This document shows, in pieces, positions 42,382 through 53,011 of a stretch of 64,000 nucleotides of DNA. The stretch covers positions 7,036,001 through 7,100,000 of the forward strand of contig JACJDG010000003.1 in assembly GCA_016432725.1 (NCBI GenBank), in the 5' to 3' direction. Under the pieces are notes generated by a model. It worked only from the letters and a program-made list of their open reading frames with translations, made no database searches and had not been told where the DNA came from. Source of the DNA: Streptomyces sp. DHE7-1. GTDB lineage: Bacteria; Actinomycetota; Actinomycetes; Streptomycetales; Streptomycetaceae. The first letter of the stretch is position 1. Each line of letters begins with the position of its first letter. The position numbers and the translations under genes were made by a program.

Positions 42382-43480
42382 CCCGCGAGCGGTGCGCGTT
42401 CAGGACGGGCAGCGGGGCGTGGATGTTCGCGCACAGCGGGACGTACGGCGTGTCGTAGTAGGCGGGGCCCTCGGGCACCCGTACGTCCGCCGGCGCGGCC
42501 GGCGTCGGGCCGGACTCCGGCAGCCCCGCCCCGGCGGACTCCGGGTGAGCCGGGCCCGCCTGCGCCGGAACCTCCGGGACCGTCCCTGCCCGCGTCGGGC
42601 CCTCCTCGTCCCGGCCCGCCGGTGCCGGTCCGGCGCCGGCGGACGCCGGGTCCTGCTCCAGCCGTTCGGTGGTGAGCAGGATCAGGCCACCCGCGGCCAC
42701 CGCCGCGCAGCCGAGCGCCAGCACGGTGCCGGTGCCGCCGTGGCGGAACGTCTCACCGAACATCAGGATGCCGACCGCCGCGGCCAGCACCGGATTCACC
42801 ACGGTGGCCGTGGCCAGCGGCGCGGCGAGGCCGCCGCCCCGGTAGGAGGCCTGGGACAGCAGGACCCCGGCGGTCGCGAACGCGCCGATCACCGCGAGGG
42901 AGGGCAGGTCGCCGAGGACGATCCCGTCGCTCCAGTCGACCGCGACGGTCTTGGTGAACACCGACGACATCCCGAACGCCGTGCCGGAGGCGGTGGCGAG
43001 CAGCACGCTGCGCACGGCCGGGTGCCGGTGCGCGGCCAGTCCCGCGCACGTCAGCGCGACGACCGCCCCGCCGGTGACCAGCGCGACGGCCACCCGCTGG
43101 GCCGAGTCGAGGGAGCGCGCGTCGGCCGAGCCGACCAGGGACAGCAGGCCCGCCAGGCCCACCGTCGCCATGACCGCGCCCCGCCAGGCGGCCGCCCCGG
43201 CCCGGCGGCCGACGAACAGCGCCGCCATGGGCAGGGCGAAGACGATGGTCAGCGCGCCCAGCGGCTGCACCAGGCTCAGCGGACCGCAGGCCAGCGCCAC
43301 GACGTGCAGCAGACCGCCGAGGCCGTTCAGCGCCAGCGCCGCCCACCAGCCGGCCCGGCGCAGCGGCATGTACGAGCCGTCGGGGCACGAGACCGCGACC
43401 TGCTCCTGCACGATGGCTCCGCCCGCGTACGCGACGGCGGAGACGAACGACAGCAGCACGGACAGCGCGAGGGCGCTCAT
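42371..43480 (-). CDS. EamA/DMT-family transporter
   Basis: 369 residues, with about nine or ten TM helices in the first 280 (LSVLLSFVSAVAYAGGAIVQ to AVAAGGLILLTT) and a Pro/Ala-rich cytosolic tail. The EamA-like duplicated pattern (GPLSLVQPLGALTIVFALPM and ATVVNPVLAAAVGILMFGE) marks a drug/metabolite transporter. Substrate unknown. The 3' end overlaps the M23 gene by 11 bases, convergently. Confidence 0.85.
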   Translation of the reverse strand: MSALALSVLLSFVSAVAYAGGAIVQEQVAVSCPDGSYMPLRRAGWWAALALNGLGGLLHVVALACGPLSLVQPLGALTIVFALPMAALFVGRRAGAAAWRGAVMATVGLAGLLSLVGSADARSLDSAQRVAVALVTGGAVVALTCAGLAAHRHPAVRSVLLATASGTAFGMSSVFTKTVAVDWSDGIVLGDLPSLAVIGAFATAGVLLSQASYRGGGLAAPLATATVVNPVLAAAVGILMFGETFRHGGTGTVLALGCAAVAAGGLILLTTERLEQDPASAGAGPAPAGRDEEGPTRAGTVPEVPAQAGPAHPESAGAGLPESGPTPAAPADVRVPEGPAYYDTPYVPLCANIHAPLPVLNAHRSRVRS

Positions 43481-43611
43481 CTGCGGCTCCTTCGCGCGGG
43501 GCGGGCCCCCTGGGCCCGGCGCGGCGTACGGTCGGCGGTCATGGCGAACACTCTGCCCGCCCGGGCCCGTCCCCGTCGTCGTACCTGAGCACGCAATGGG
43601 TCCTACTGCCG

Positions 43612-44460
43612 ATGGAGTACACCACCGCCCCGATCATCCCCAAGACGGGTGTGAACAAGGGCCGGACCCGGCCTCCGGGGCGCCGCCCGGGGCTGGTAGT
43701 AGTGCTGCCCGTGGACCTCGACGCCGATCTCGCCGCGCTCCGCCCGCTGGGCGGCTTCTTCGTCCTGCGCACCCGGGCGGACCCGGCCGGGCCGGCACCG
43801 GGAGACCTCGCCACCCTCGCGGAGACGTACGCGGCGGCGGCACCGGGGGCCGGTCGCGACGCGCTGGCGCACCGCGTCGCGACCGTCGCCGGCCGGCTGC
43901 GCGCCGCTGAACCGCGGGTTTCCGCCTCCATCAGCCAGCAGGGCCTCGCCGCCCGGCTGTGGTCCGTGGCCCTGGCCTGTGCCGCGCTGTACGGCCGGCT
44001 GCCCGGCCTCGACCCGCGGCACCTGCTCTGGGACCCCGCCGCGACCGCCCCCGACGACCTGTGGCTGACCGAGGTGCGCCCGCTGCCCGGGGACGCGGCC
44101 ACGCTCGCGGACACCGTGCTGCACGGCCATCTGGAACCCCTAGGGGTGGCCCTGAGGGCCCGTTACGGGATCTCGGCCGGACTGCTGCGGGGCAACGCCG
44201 GCTCGGCGCTCGCCGGCGCGGCACGCGAACTGGACCGCTGGGCCCGCGCGGACGGCCGCACCGACGTGGCGGAGCGGGCCCGCGCCCTCACGGACGAGCT
44301 CTTCGCGCATCCGCTGCTGCGCGGCACCGGCACCCGTGCGGCGACGGCCTTCCGCCGCCGGAGCTGCTGCCTGTACTACCGGGTGCCCGGCGGCGGAGTC
44401 TGCGGCGACTGCTGCTTCACCCGGCCGCCGCGCTCTTCCCCGCGCGCCGTATCTGGGTGA
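43612..44460 (+). CDS. FhuF-like (2Fe-2S) ferric-siderophore reductase family protein
   Basis: 282 residues. The C-terminus RRSCCLYYRVPGGGVCGDCC is the Cys-Cys-x10-Cys-x2-Cys iron-sulphur motif of FhuF-type reductases. The middle holds SISQQGLAARLWSVALACAA and LRARYGISAGLLRGNAGSAL, typical of the family. ATG 43612 gives a 25-residue polar extension and a later start is possible. FhuF proteins release iron from hydroxamate siderophores in the cytosol. No siderophore genes are nearby. Confidence 0.85.
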   Translation: MEYTTAPIIPKTGVNKGRTRPPGRRPGLVVVLPVDLDADLAALRPLGGFFVLRTRADPAGPAPGDLATLAETYAAAAPGAGRDALAHRVATVAGRLRAAEPRVSASISQQGLAARLWSVALACAALYGRLPGLDPRHLLWDPAATAPDDLWLTEVRPLPGDAATLADTVLHGHLEPLGVALRARYGISAGLLRGNAGSALAGAARELDRWARADGRTDVAERARALTDELFAHPLLRGTGTRAATAFRRRSCCLYYRVPGGGVCGDCCFTRPPRSSPRAVSG

Positions 44461-44501
44461 CCATGAAGGGCAACGTACGGACGAGGCCAGGGGGTTGTCG
44501 G

Positions 44502-45653
44502 GTGCGAGTGGGACTGCTGACCCGGGAGTACCCCCCGGACGTGTACGGCGGCGCGGGCGTCCATGTGGAGTTCCTCGCCCGCGAACTGGCCTCGCTGGTG
44601 GACCTCGAGGTGCACTGCTGGGGCGAGGGCCGCGGTGTGGGCGTCGTCCGGCACCGTCCCTGGTCCGCCCTCGACGGCTCCAACGACGCGCTGCGCACCT
44701 TCTCCGTGGACCTCTCGATCGCCGCCGCCCTCGGGAGCCGCGAACTCGTCCACTCGCACACCTGGTACGCCAATCTCGCCGGGCACCTCGCCAAGCTCCA
44801 GTACGGCGTCCCGCACGTGGTCACCGCCCATTCGCTGGAGCCCCTGCGCCCCTGGAAGGCCGAGCAACTGGGCGGCGGGTACGCGCTGTCGAGCTGGACC
44901 GAGCGCACCGCGATCGAAGCCGCCGACGCGGTGATCGCGGTGTCCGGAGCCATGCGCGAGGACATCCTCACCTGCTACCCGGCGCTCGACCCGGCCCGCG
45001 TGCACATCGTGCACAACGGCATCGACACCGCCCTGTACCGCCCGGACCACGGCATCGACGCCCTGCTACGGCACGGCGTCGACCCCACCCGCCCGTACGT
45101 CCTGTTCGTCGGCCGGATCACCCGCCAGAAGGGCGTGCCCCACCTGCTGCGCGCGGTACGGGACATCGACCCCGGCACCCAGGTGGTGCTGTGCGCGGGC
45201 GCGCCCGACACCCCGGAGATCGACCGGGAGTTCCGCGACCTGTACGAGGAGCTGAGCCGGGTCCGCGCGGGCGTCCTCTGGATCCCGCAGATGCTGCCGC
45301 GCCCCGAGGTCATCCAGCTCCTCACGCGGGCATCGGTGTTCGTCTGCCCCTCGGTGTACGAGCCGCTCGGCATCGTCAACCTGGAGGCGATGGCCTGCGG
45401 AACGCCGGTCGTGGCCTCCCGGGTCGGCGGCATCCCCGAGGTCGTGGACGACGGCCGCACCGGACTGCTGGTCGACGTGGACGACGACTTCGAGGCGAAC
45501 CTCGCCCGGGCGCTGGACACCGTACTCGGCGACGCGGAGGCCGCCGAGCGGATGGGAGAGGCCGGACGGCTGCGCGCCGTGGGCGAGTTCGGCTGGGACG
45601 CGGTGGCCAGGCGGACCGCCGGACTCTACGAGGAGATCCTCAAGAAGGCTTAG
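44502..45653 (+). CDS. glgM: Actinobacterial GlgA/GlgM, ADP-glucose-dependent GT4 glycosyltransferase
   Basis: 383 residues from GTG 44502 (MRVGLLTREYPPDVYGGAGV), although an in-frame ATG at 44463 would add 13. GT4 motifs: HSHTWYANLAGHLAKL, NGIDTALYRPD, FVGRITRQKGVPHLL and the EPLGIVNLEAMACGTPVVAS nucleotide-sugar signature. Actinobacterial members make alpha-maltose-1-phosphate from ADP-glucose and glucose-1-phosphate for the GlgE pathway, though they are often annotated glycogen synthase. It is followed by glgC, the source of ADP-glucose. Confidence 0.92.
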   Translation: MRVGLLTREYPPDVYGGAGVHVEFLARELASLVDLEVHCWGEGRGVGVVRHRPWSALDGSNDALRTFSVDLSIAAALGSRELVHSHTWYANLAGHLAKLQYGVPHVVTAHSLEPLRPWKAEQLGGGYALSSWTERTAIEAADAVIAVSGAMREDILTCYPALDPARVHIVHNGIDTALYRPDHGIDALLRHGVDPTRPYVLFVGRITRQKGVPHLLRAVRDIDPGTQVVLCAGAPDTPEIDREFRDLYEELSRVRAGVLWIPQMLPRPEVIQLLTRASVFVCPSVYEPLGIVNLEAMACGTPVVASRVGGIPEVVDDGRTGLLVDVDDDFEANLARALDTVLGDAEAAERMGEAGRLRAVGEFGWDAVARRTAGLYEEILKKA

Positions 45654-45703
45654 TCCGGCCCGCTCGGGGCATCCATGGTGGAACCAGGGTGAGGGGAGCC
45701 GTG

Positions 45704-46923
45704 ATGCGGCGTGGAGGACCTTCGGTACTCGGGATCGTGCTGGCGGGCGGGGAGGGCAAACGCCTGATGCCGCTCACCGCCGACCGCGCCAAACCGGCGG
45801 TCACCTTCGGCGGCACCTACCGGCTCGTCGACTTCGTCCTGTCCAACCTCGTCAACGCCGACGTCCTGCGCATCTGCGTACTGACCCAGTACAAGTCGCA
45901 CTCGCTGGACCGGCACATCACCACCACCTGGCGGATGTCCAGCCTGCTCGGCAACTACGTCACCCCGGTCCCCGCCCAGCAGCGCCTCGGCCCGCGCTGG
46001 TACCTGGGCAGCGCCGACGCGATCCTGCAGTCGCTGAACCTCGTGTACGACGAACAGCCCGAGTACGTGGCCGTGTTCGGCGCCGACCACGTCTACCGGA
46101 TGGACCCGCGGCAGATGCTCCGCCAGCACATCGAGGGCGGCGCGGGCGTGACCGTGGCCGGCATCCGGGTGCCGCGCTCGGAGTCCTCCTCCTTCGGGTG
46201 ATCACACCCGGCTCGGACGGCCGTACCGTGCGGCGCTTCCTGGAGAAGCCGGCCGATCCCCCCGGTCTCGCGGACGACCCCGAGTGCGTCTTCGCCTCCA
46301 TGGGCAACTACGTCTTCACCACCAAGGCCCTCATCGAGGCGCTGCAGCGGGACGCCGAGGACGGCCAGTCCGTGCACGACATGGGCGGCTCGATCCTGCC
46401 CCAGCTCACCGTCCGCGGCGAGGCGCAGCTCTACGACTTCAGCGAGAACCACGTCCCCGGCGAGACCACCCGGGACCAGGGCTACTGGCGGGACGTCGGC
46501 ACCCTCGACGCCTACTACGAGGCGCACATGGACCTGATAGCCGAACGCCCAGCCTTCAACCTGTACAACCGCCAGTGGCCCGTCTACACCCACTCGGGCC
46601 AGCTCTCCCCGGCACGCTTCAACGCGGGCGGCATCGCGAGCGAGTCCATCATCAGCGCCGGCTGCCTGATCCGCGGCCAGGTCACCCGCTCCGTGCTGTC
46701 GCCCGGGGTGCGCGTCGACCCGGGAGCGGTCGTCCAGGGCTCGGTGCTGCACGACAACGTGCGCATCGGCCGGGGCGCGGTGGTGCGCGGCGCCGTCCTC
46801 GACAAGAACGTCGAGGTCCCGCCCGGCGCGACGATCGGGGTGAACCCCGAGCGGGACGCCGAGCTGTACACCGTCTCCCAGGGCGGCGTGATCGCCCTGG
46901 GCAAGGGGCAGCGGGTGGACTGA
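45704..46923 (+). CDS. glgC: Glucose-1-phosphate adenylyltransferase (one-base frame break)
   Basis: About 406 residues after adding one G to the run at 46196-46198, which joins RVPRSESSSFG to VITPGSDGRTVRRFLEKPAD. Motifs: VLAGGEGKRLMPLTADRAKP (nucleotide loop), TQYKSHSLDRHI, GSADAILQSLNL, VAVFGADHVYRMD, FLEKP, GYWRDVGTLDAYYEAHMDL, and C-terminal left-handed beta-helix repeats. Makes ADP-glucose for GlgM and glycogen synthesis. ATG 45704 or GTG 45701. Confidence 0.95.
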
Positions 46924-47049
46924 CCGACGTCCCGTCAGCCGGTCCCTCCCCGCGACGCGTTCGGCGTCATCCTCCTGGAATGCCCGGGTTCGCCTCGTTC
47001 GCCCGCCACGATGCAGGCAACGATGTCGAACCATCGGAGGTCATCCGAC

Positions 47050-49370
47050 ATGAGAGGGACCCGGCGCACACGGCTGTGCCTGGCCGGGGTGATGGCAGCG
47101 TCCGCGCTGGTCGCCACCCCCGCCGCACGTGCCGACGAGCGGACCGACGGCCACCTCACCGACCTGGTCAACCCCTTCATCGGGACCCAGGACGAGGGCA
47201 ACACCTTCCCCGGCGCGGCCGTGCCCTTCGGCATGGTGCAGCTCTCCCCGGACACCGGGCACAACACGGGCTACGACTACACGCAGAACCGCGTCCGTGG
47301 CTTCTCGCTGGTCCATCTGTCCGGCGTCGGCTGCCGCATCGGCGGAGACCTGCCCGTACTGCCGACCACCGGCGACGTCACACAGACGGACTACGCCAAG
47401 TACGCCGCGGGGTTCCGGCACGCGGACGAGGCGGCGAGCCCCGGCTACTATCGCGTCGGCCTCGACTCCGGCATCCGCGCCGAACTCACCGCGACCGCGC
47501 GCACCGGCGTGCAGCGCTACACCTTCCCGGCCACCGGCCGGGCCAACGTCCTGCTGAACGCCGCCCAGGCGCTGCACCGCCCGGGCGGCAGCAAGGTCGA
47601 GATCCTCGACGACCGCACGGTGCGCACGGAGATCACCGGCCACGGATTCTGCCGGGACACCGGCCCCTACACCGTGCACACCATCACCCGCTTCAGCCGC
47701 CCGTTCACCGCCTACGGCACCTGGGACGGACCGACGGTCACCCACGGCGCGCGCACCGGCGGCGGCGGCGCCTACGTCCGCTTCGACACGACGCGGGACC
47801 GCACCGTCGAGGCGACCACCGCCCTGTCCTACGTGGACGCGGACGGAGCCGCCGCCAACCTGCGGGCCGAGGGCGGCCGCTCCTTCGACGCCGTGCGGCG
47901 ACGGGCCCGCGGGGAATGGGAGCGGCGGCTGGCCACCGTTCGCGTCCAGGGCGGCGCCCCCGCCCTGCGCCGCACCTTCTACTCCTCGCTCTACCGCTCG
48001 TTCCTCGCGCCGAACGTCGGCGGCGACGCCGACGGCCGCTACCTCGGCTGGGACCGCCGGGCCCACCGCGCGCGGGGCTTCACCTACTACCAGAACTGGT
48101 CCCTGTGGGACACCTACCGCACCCAGGCCCAGCTCCTCGCCCTGCTCGCGCCCCACGAGGCCCGGGACATGGCCCGGTCGGTGGTGCAGGTGGACGAGGA
48201 CGGGGGCTGGCTGCCGAAGTGGGGCTACGGGCCGGTCGAGACGAACGTCATGAGCGGCGACCCCGTCACCCCGTTCCTGACCACCGCCTACCAGATGGGC
48301 CTGCTCAAGGGCTTCGAGGAGCGGGCTTACCGGGCGCTCAGGAAGAACGCCGACGGTGTGCCGCCCGCCGGTTACCCGGGCATCGGCCGGGAGGCCAACG
48401 CCGAGTACATCGCACGAGGGTTCGCGCCCTACGTCTGGAACCGCCCGCTCGCCAAGATGGGCGACTCCGACTACCACCACGGCGCCTCCGTCACCCTGGA
48501 GTACGCCCTCGCCGACGCGGTGCTCGCCCAGATGGCCCGCGGCCTCGGGCACCGCGCGGACGCCGACCGCTACGCCGCCCGCGCCCGCAACTACCGGACC
48601 GTCTTCGACCCCGCGACCGGCTTCTTCCGCCCCCGTGACGCCTCCGGAGCCTTCACCGGCACGCTCGACCCGGCCCGCGCCCCGGCTTCCACGAGGGCAC
48701 GGCCTGGCAGTACCAGTGGCTGGTCCCGCACGACCTGCCCGGCGTGGTCCGCCTGATCGGCGGCGAACGCGCGGCCAACGACCGCCTGGACGCCTTCTTC
48801 GCCTACGACCGGCTGCTGGCCGACCCCGGGCGCACCGCCCGCGAGGTGTGGGTGCACGGCGACGCGTACGCCTACTACAACGCCGACAAGTACAACCCGA
48901 TGAACGAGCCCGACCTCGTCGCGCCCTACACGTACCTGTCCACCGGCCAGCCGTGGAAGACCACGGACGTCGTGCACGCGGCGCTGACCCTGTTCACCGA
49001 CGGACCCACCGGCATGACCGGCAACGACGACCTGGGGACCATGTCCGCCTGGAACGTCCTGTCCTCCATCGGGCTCTTCCCGATCCAGCCCGGCTACGAC
49101 ACCTGGGGCCTGTCCACGCCGGTGTTCGACCGGGTCGACCTCACCCTGGACCGCCGCTACTGGCCCGGTGGACGGCTCACCGTGACCGCCCCCGGCACCT
49201 CGGCCGCCGAGCGCTACATCCAGGGCGTCCGCACCGACGGGACCCCGCACGCGCGGACCTATCTGCGCACGGACGCGCTGCGCTCCCTGCGCACGCTCGC
49301 GTTCACGGTCGGCCCGCGCCCGTCGGAGTGGGGTACGGCGCCCTCGGCCGCGCCCCCCGTCCTGAGGTGA
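47050..49370 (+). CDS. Secreted GH92 alpha-mannosidase (one-base frame break)
   Basis: About 773 residues. N-terminal signal peptide (CLAGVMAASALVATPAARAD), then VNPFIGTQDEGNTFPGAAVP and FGMVQLSPDTGHNTGYDYT, the GH92 start. Later come YYQNWSLWDTYRTQAQLLAL, GWLPKWGYGPVETNVMSGDP, HGDAYAYYNADKYNPMNEPD and GNDDLGTMSAWNVLSSIGLF, hallmarks including catalytic acid/base region. One G is missing at 48684-48685 (repair gives PGFHEGTAWQYQWLVPHDLP). GH92 enzymes are Ca2+-dependent exo-alpha-mannosidases, commonly alpha-1,2, acting on N-glycans or fungal mannan. A link to the N-glycan cluster 8 kb away is plausible. Confidence 0.93.
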
Positions 49371-49396
49371 CCTCGGCCGACCTCGGCCGTCTCACG

Positions 49397-49424
49397 AGTC
49401 CCGCCCCTCTCCGCGGGCGGGACT
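49397..49424 (+). terminator. Rho-independent-type hairpin after the GH92 gene
   Basis: Arms AGTCCCGCCC (49397-49406) and GGGCGGGACT (49415-49424) with an 8-base loop, followed by TAATCT. 27 bases after the GH92 stop. Confidence 0.75.
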
Positions 49425-49525
49425 TAATCTGCCGTTAACTGTCCGTAGCACGGTCGTACTTGACCGTAATCGCTCCTCGGGGATTGACTTCTGGTTCACC
49501 CCGTCGTCGACGTGCGAGGCAACCC

Positions 49526-50868
49526 TTGACCTCCGACCCGCTCGCCCCCCTCGACCTGGCCTTCTGGAACATCGAGTCCGATCGGCATCCGATGCACCTG
49601 GGCGCGCTCGGCGTGTTCGCCGCGCACTCGCCCACCGCGGGCGCCCACGCGGCCGACCTGCTGGCCGCCCGCGCCGCCGCCGAGCCCGGTCTGCGCATGC
49701 GCATCCGGGACACCTGGCAGCCGCTCGCGTTCGGCGGCGCCACCCGCGAACCCGTCCCGGACTTCGACCCGCTGGACCACGTGCGCCTGCACGCGCCGAC
49801 CGCCGACTTCCACGCGGTCGCGGGCGGGCTGATGGAACGTCCGCTGGAGCGGGACCGCCCGCCGTGGGAGGCGCACGTGCTGCCCGGCGAGGACGGCGTC
49901 TCCTTCGCCGTGCTGTTCAAGTTCCACCACGCCCTCGCCGACGGGCTGCGCGCGCTGAAACTGGCCGCCGGCGTGCTGGACCCGGTCGACCTGCCCGAGC
50001 GCGCCCCGCGGGCCGTCGAACCGGCGCGCGGCCCGCTCTCCGACGTCCTGTCCGACGTGCGCAGACTGCCCGGCCTGATGCCCGGTCTGGTCCGGGGCGC
50101 GCTGTCCGACGTGGGCCGGGCCCTGGACATCGGCGCCTCGCTCGCCCGCTCCACCCTCGGCATGCGCCCGTCGTCCGCGCTGACCTCGGCACCCAGCGGC
50201 ACCCGCCGCACGGCCGGGGTGGTCCTGGACATCGACGACGTGCACCGGGTCCGCAAGAGCGCCGGCGGCACCGTCAACGACGTGCTCATCGCCGTCGTCG
50301 CCGGTGCGCTGCGCCGCTGGCTGGACGCGCGCGGCGAGGACACCGACAACGTGGCGCCCCGCGCCCTCATCCCGGTCTCCCGGCGGCGCCCGCGCACCGC
50401 GCACCCACAGGGCAACCGGCTCTCCGGGTACCTGATACGGCTTCCGGTCGACGACCCCGATCCGCTGCGCCGGCTCGACACCGTTCGCACGGCGATGGTC
50501 CGCAACAAGGACGCGGGGCCGAACCGGGGCGCCGGCGCGGTCGCGCTGCTCGCCGACCACGTACCGGCCCTCGGCCACCGGCTCGCCGGGCCGCTGGTCG
50601 GCCAGGCCGCGCGGCTGTGGTTCGACATCCTGGTCACCAGCGTGCCGCTGCCGGGCTGGGGCTGCGGCTGGGCGGCCACGAGCTGACCGAGGTGTATCCG
50701 CTGGCCCCGCTCGCGCCCGGGCAGTCGCTGGCGGTGGCGATCTCGACGTACCGGGGGCACGTGCACTACGGCCTGGTCGCCGACGCCCGGGCCGTGCCCG
50801 ACCTGGACGTGTTCGCCCGCGCGGTGTCGGAGGAGGTGCGCGACCTGCTCACGGTGTGCGACGTCTGA
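49526..50868 (+). CDS. Wax ester synthase/DGAT-family acyltransferase (one-base frame break)
   Basis: About 447 residues. TTG 49526 gives the usual family start (TSDPLAPLDLAFWNIES) behind GAGG. Catalytic HHxxxDG is FHHALADGLR (His134, His135, Asp139). Also TVNDVLIAVVAGALRRWL, RALIPVSRR and NRLSGYLIRLPV, typical of WS/DGAT. At about 50653-50660 one base is missing; repair gives PLPGLGLRLGGHELTEVYPL and ends at TGA 50866-50868. Makes wax esters or triacylglycerol from acyl-CoA, although some homologues have other acceptors. Confidence 0.9.
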
Positions 50869-51175
50869 GGACCGGGCCAGGGGCGCCGAGCCACGCCCCG
50901 GGCCCGCCCCGACGGCGGCCCCTCGGCGGGGCGCTGCCGGGCGACGGGGTGGGCGGCGGGCGTCGTCGCAGTTCAGCGGGGTGGGACGGTCGCCGAGAGA
51001 CGGGCCCGGGGAGCGGTTTGGCCGTAGGGTGTGCCGCTACGTAAAATTCCCCGTTCGAAAGCGGGCGCGAGTCGGAGCGCTGCGCGGGTGATCAGGGAAG
51101 CGGCAGCGCGATGACGGTGACAGAGGACGGTTCCGTGTCCATGGAGGCAGCCATGGCCGTCCCACGGACGCATCC
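50869..51175. other. Intergenic region before the zinc-finger SDR
   Basis: No gene. GC-rich palindromic bits at 50890-50950 may be a terminator for the acyltransferase. A relatively A/T-rich patch (TACGTAAAATT at about 51039) might be part of the downstream promoter. Confidence 0.35.
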
Positions 51176-52639
51176 ATGGAAGAGGTGGTCCACGGACCCG
51201 GTATCGACCCCGAGCGGCTGGCCGTCTGCCTGAGCGTGCTCGAGGAGCTCGACCGGCTCGACGTCGACCACCCCGACGCGATAACGGTGCGCCGGGCCAC
51301 CTCGCACATCTACCGCACGGTCAAGCAGCGCCGCCGCCAGGAGCGCCGCGCCGCCAAGACCGCGCACGACCGCGCGGTCACCGAGGCCACCGCCACCGGT
51401 TCCGCCGAGCGGATCGACGACGAGACCGAGGGCATCCTGCCCTCCTCCAAGACCGACGAGGGCCGGATCGCGGGCATCCTCCAGCGCCCCCGCTCCTGCT
51501 ACGTCTGCAAGCAGCGGTACACCGAGGTCGACTACTTCTACCACCAGCTCTGCCAGAGGTGCGCCGACGAGAACCGGGCCAAGCGGGACGCCCGCGCCGA
51601 CCTCACCGGCAAGCGCGCCCTGCTCACCGGCGGCCGGGCCAAGATCGGCATGTACATCGCGCTCCGGCTGCTGCGGGACGGCGCGCACACGACCGTCACC
51701 ACCCGCTTCCCCAAGGACGCCATCCGCCGCTTCAAGGCGATGGAGGACTCGGCGGACTGGCTGCACCGTCTCGAGGTCGTCGGCATCGACCTGCGCGACC
51801 CGGCGCAGGCCGTGGCCCTGGCCGAGCAGGTCGCCGAGGCGGGCCCGCTCGACATCCTCATCAACAACGCCACGCAGACCGTGCGCCGCCTGCCCTCCGC
51901 GTACGCCGCCCTGGTGGACGGCGAGAGCGCGCCGCTGCCCGCCGGTGAACTGCCCTCCCACCACGTCATCGGAGCCTTCAACTCCGGCGCCGTCGACGGC
52001 ATAGCCGCGCTGCCCGTCGGCACCAGCGGCCTGGACGCGCAGAAGGTCGCTGACCTCGCCCTGGTGGCGGGCAACGCCAGCGTGGCCCGCCACCTCGACG
52101 GCACCGCCATCGACGCGGGCGGCCTCGTCCCCGACGTGGTCGACACCAACACCTGGGTGCAGACCATCGAGCAGATCTCCCCGGTGGAACTGCTGGAGAC
52201 CCAGCTCTGCAACTACACGGCGCCGTTCATCCTGATCAGCAAGCTGCGCCCGGCCATGGCCGAGGCGGCGCGGCGGGCGGGACGCGGGCGCGCCTACGTC
52301 GTCAACGTCTCCGCGATGGAGGGCGTCTTCAGCCGCGGCTACAAGGGCGCCGGGCACCCGAACACCAACGCCGCGAAGGCGGCCATGAACATGGTGACGC
52401 GGACCAGCGCCCAGGAGATGTTCGACACGGACGGCATCCTGATGACCGCCGTCGACACCGGCTGGATCACCGACGAGCGTCCGCACTACGAGAAGCTGCG
52501 GCTGGCCGAGGCCGGCTTCCACGCGCCCCTGGACCTGGTCGACGGCGCGGCCCGGGTGTACGACCCGATCGTGCGCGGCGAGGCGGGCGAGGACCTGTAC
52601 GGCGTCTTCATGAAGGACTACGCGCCCGGCAAGTGGTGA
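51176..52639 (+). CDS. SDR oxidoreductase with an N-terminal zinc-ribbon-like segment
   Basis: 487 residues. The first about 115 are helical and charged, then a two-CxxC element (CYVCKQRYTEVDYFYHQLCQ followed by RC), then a short-chain dehydrogenase fold: LTGKRALLTGGRAKIGMYIA (coenzyme loop GGRAKIG, atypical), INNATQTVRR, VVNVSAMEGVFSRGYKGAGH, and TNAAKAAMNM with the Lys of the active site; the usual Tyr position is not obvious. A full-length family of such zinc-finger SDRs exists in bacteria and fungi, function unclear. It is followed by a hairpin terminator. Confidence 0.8.
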   Translation: MEEVVHGPGIDPERLAVCLSVLEELDRLDVDHPDAITVRRATSHIYRTVKQRRRQERRAAKTAHDRAVTEATATGSAERIDDETEGILPSSKTDEGRIAGILQRPRSCYVCKQRYTEVDYFYHQLCQRCADENRAKRDARADLTGKRALLTGGRAKIGMYIALRLLRDGAHTTVTTRFPKDAIRRFKAMEDSADWLHRLEVVGIDLRDPAQAVALAEQVAEAGPLDILINNATQTVRRLPSAYAALVDGESAPLPAGELPSHHVIGAFNSGAVDGIAALPVGTSGLDAQKVADLALVAGNASVARHLDGTAIDAGGLVPDVVDTNTWVQTIEQISPVELLETQLCNYTAPFILISKLRPAMAEAARRAGRGRAYVVNVSAMEGVFSRGYKGAGHPNTNAAKAAMNMVTRTSAQEMFDTDGILMTAVDTGWITDERPHYEKLRLAEAGFHAPLDLVDGAARVYDPIVRGEAGEDLYGVFMKDYAPGKW

Positions 52640-52663
52640 GCCCGCGCGCGCGGCGACCGAATG

Positions 52664-52711
52664 CACCCACTCGGACTCGAAGGCATGTTCGAACGGTAGG
52701 CCGAGTGGGTG
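52664..52711 (+). terminator. Hairpin after the zinc-finger SDR
   Basis: Perfect 11-bp arms CACCCACTCGG (52664-52674) and CCGAGTGGGTG (52701-52711), with an inner TCGAA/TTCGA pair in the loop. Begins 24 bases after the SDR stop. Confidence 0.6.
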
Positions 52712-53011
52712 ATTCGTTTGGGGCGGCGAGTGATGCGGTTTGTGGCAGACGGCCGCATATTGAGAGGCATTGGGGGGTCGGACGACTCCCGATAGTTACA
52801 CCTTGTTTGCACTCCCTATCGAGCGGCGGTCCGCTCATTTGGTTAATCTGGACGGCGCGGACAGCAGTACCGGGTCCCACCCACACCCATCGTCCGTACC
52901 GGCGCCACCGCGTCCGAACTGGCCTTCCATCCAGACCCGAGCGGGCACGAGTGCCGGAGCGCAGCTGTGCGGTATGCCCCGAGGGTGAGCCCGACACATA
53001 AGGAGTGCGCG
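52712..53011. other. Upstream region of the 57-residue gene
   Basis: A 300-base non-coding stretch, more A/T-rich than its surroundings between 52780 and 52850. It has a CGATAG...CTATCG inverted pair (52790-52821) around GTTACACCTTGTTTGCA, which may be an operator or promoter for the gene at 53012. TAAGGAG at 52999-53005 is a strong ribosome site. Confidence 0.45.
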
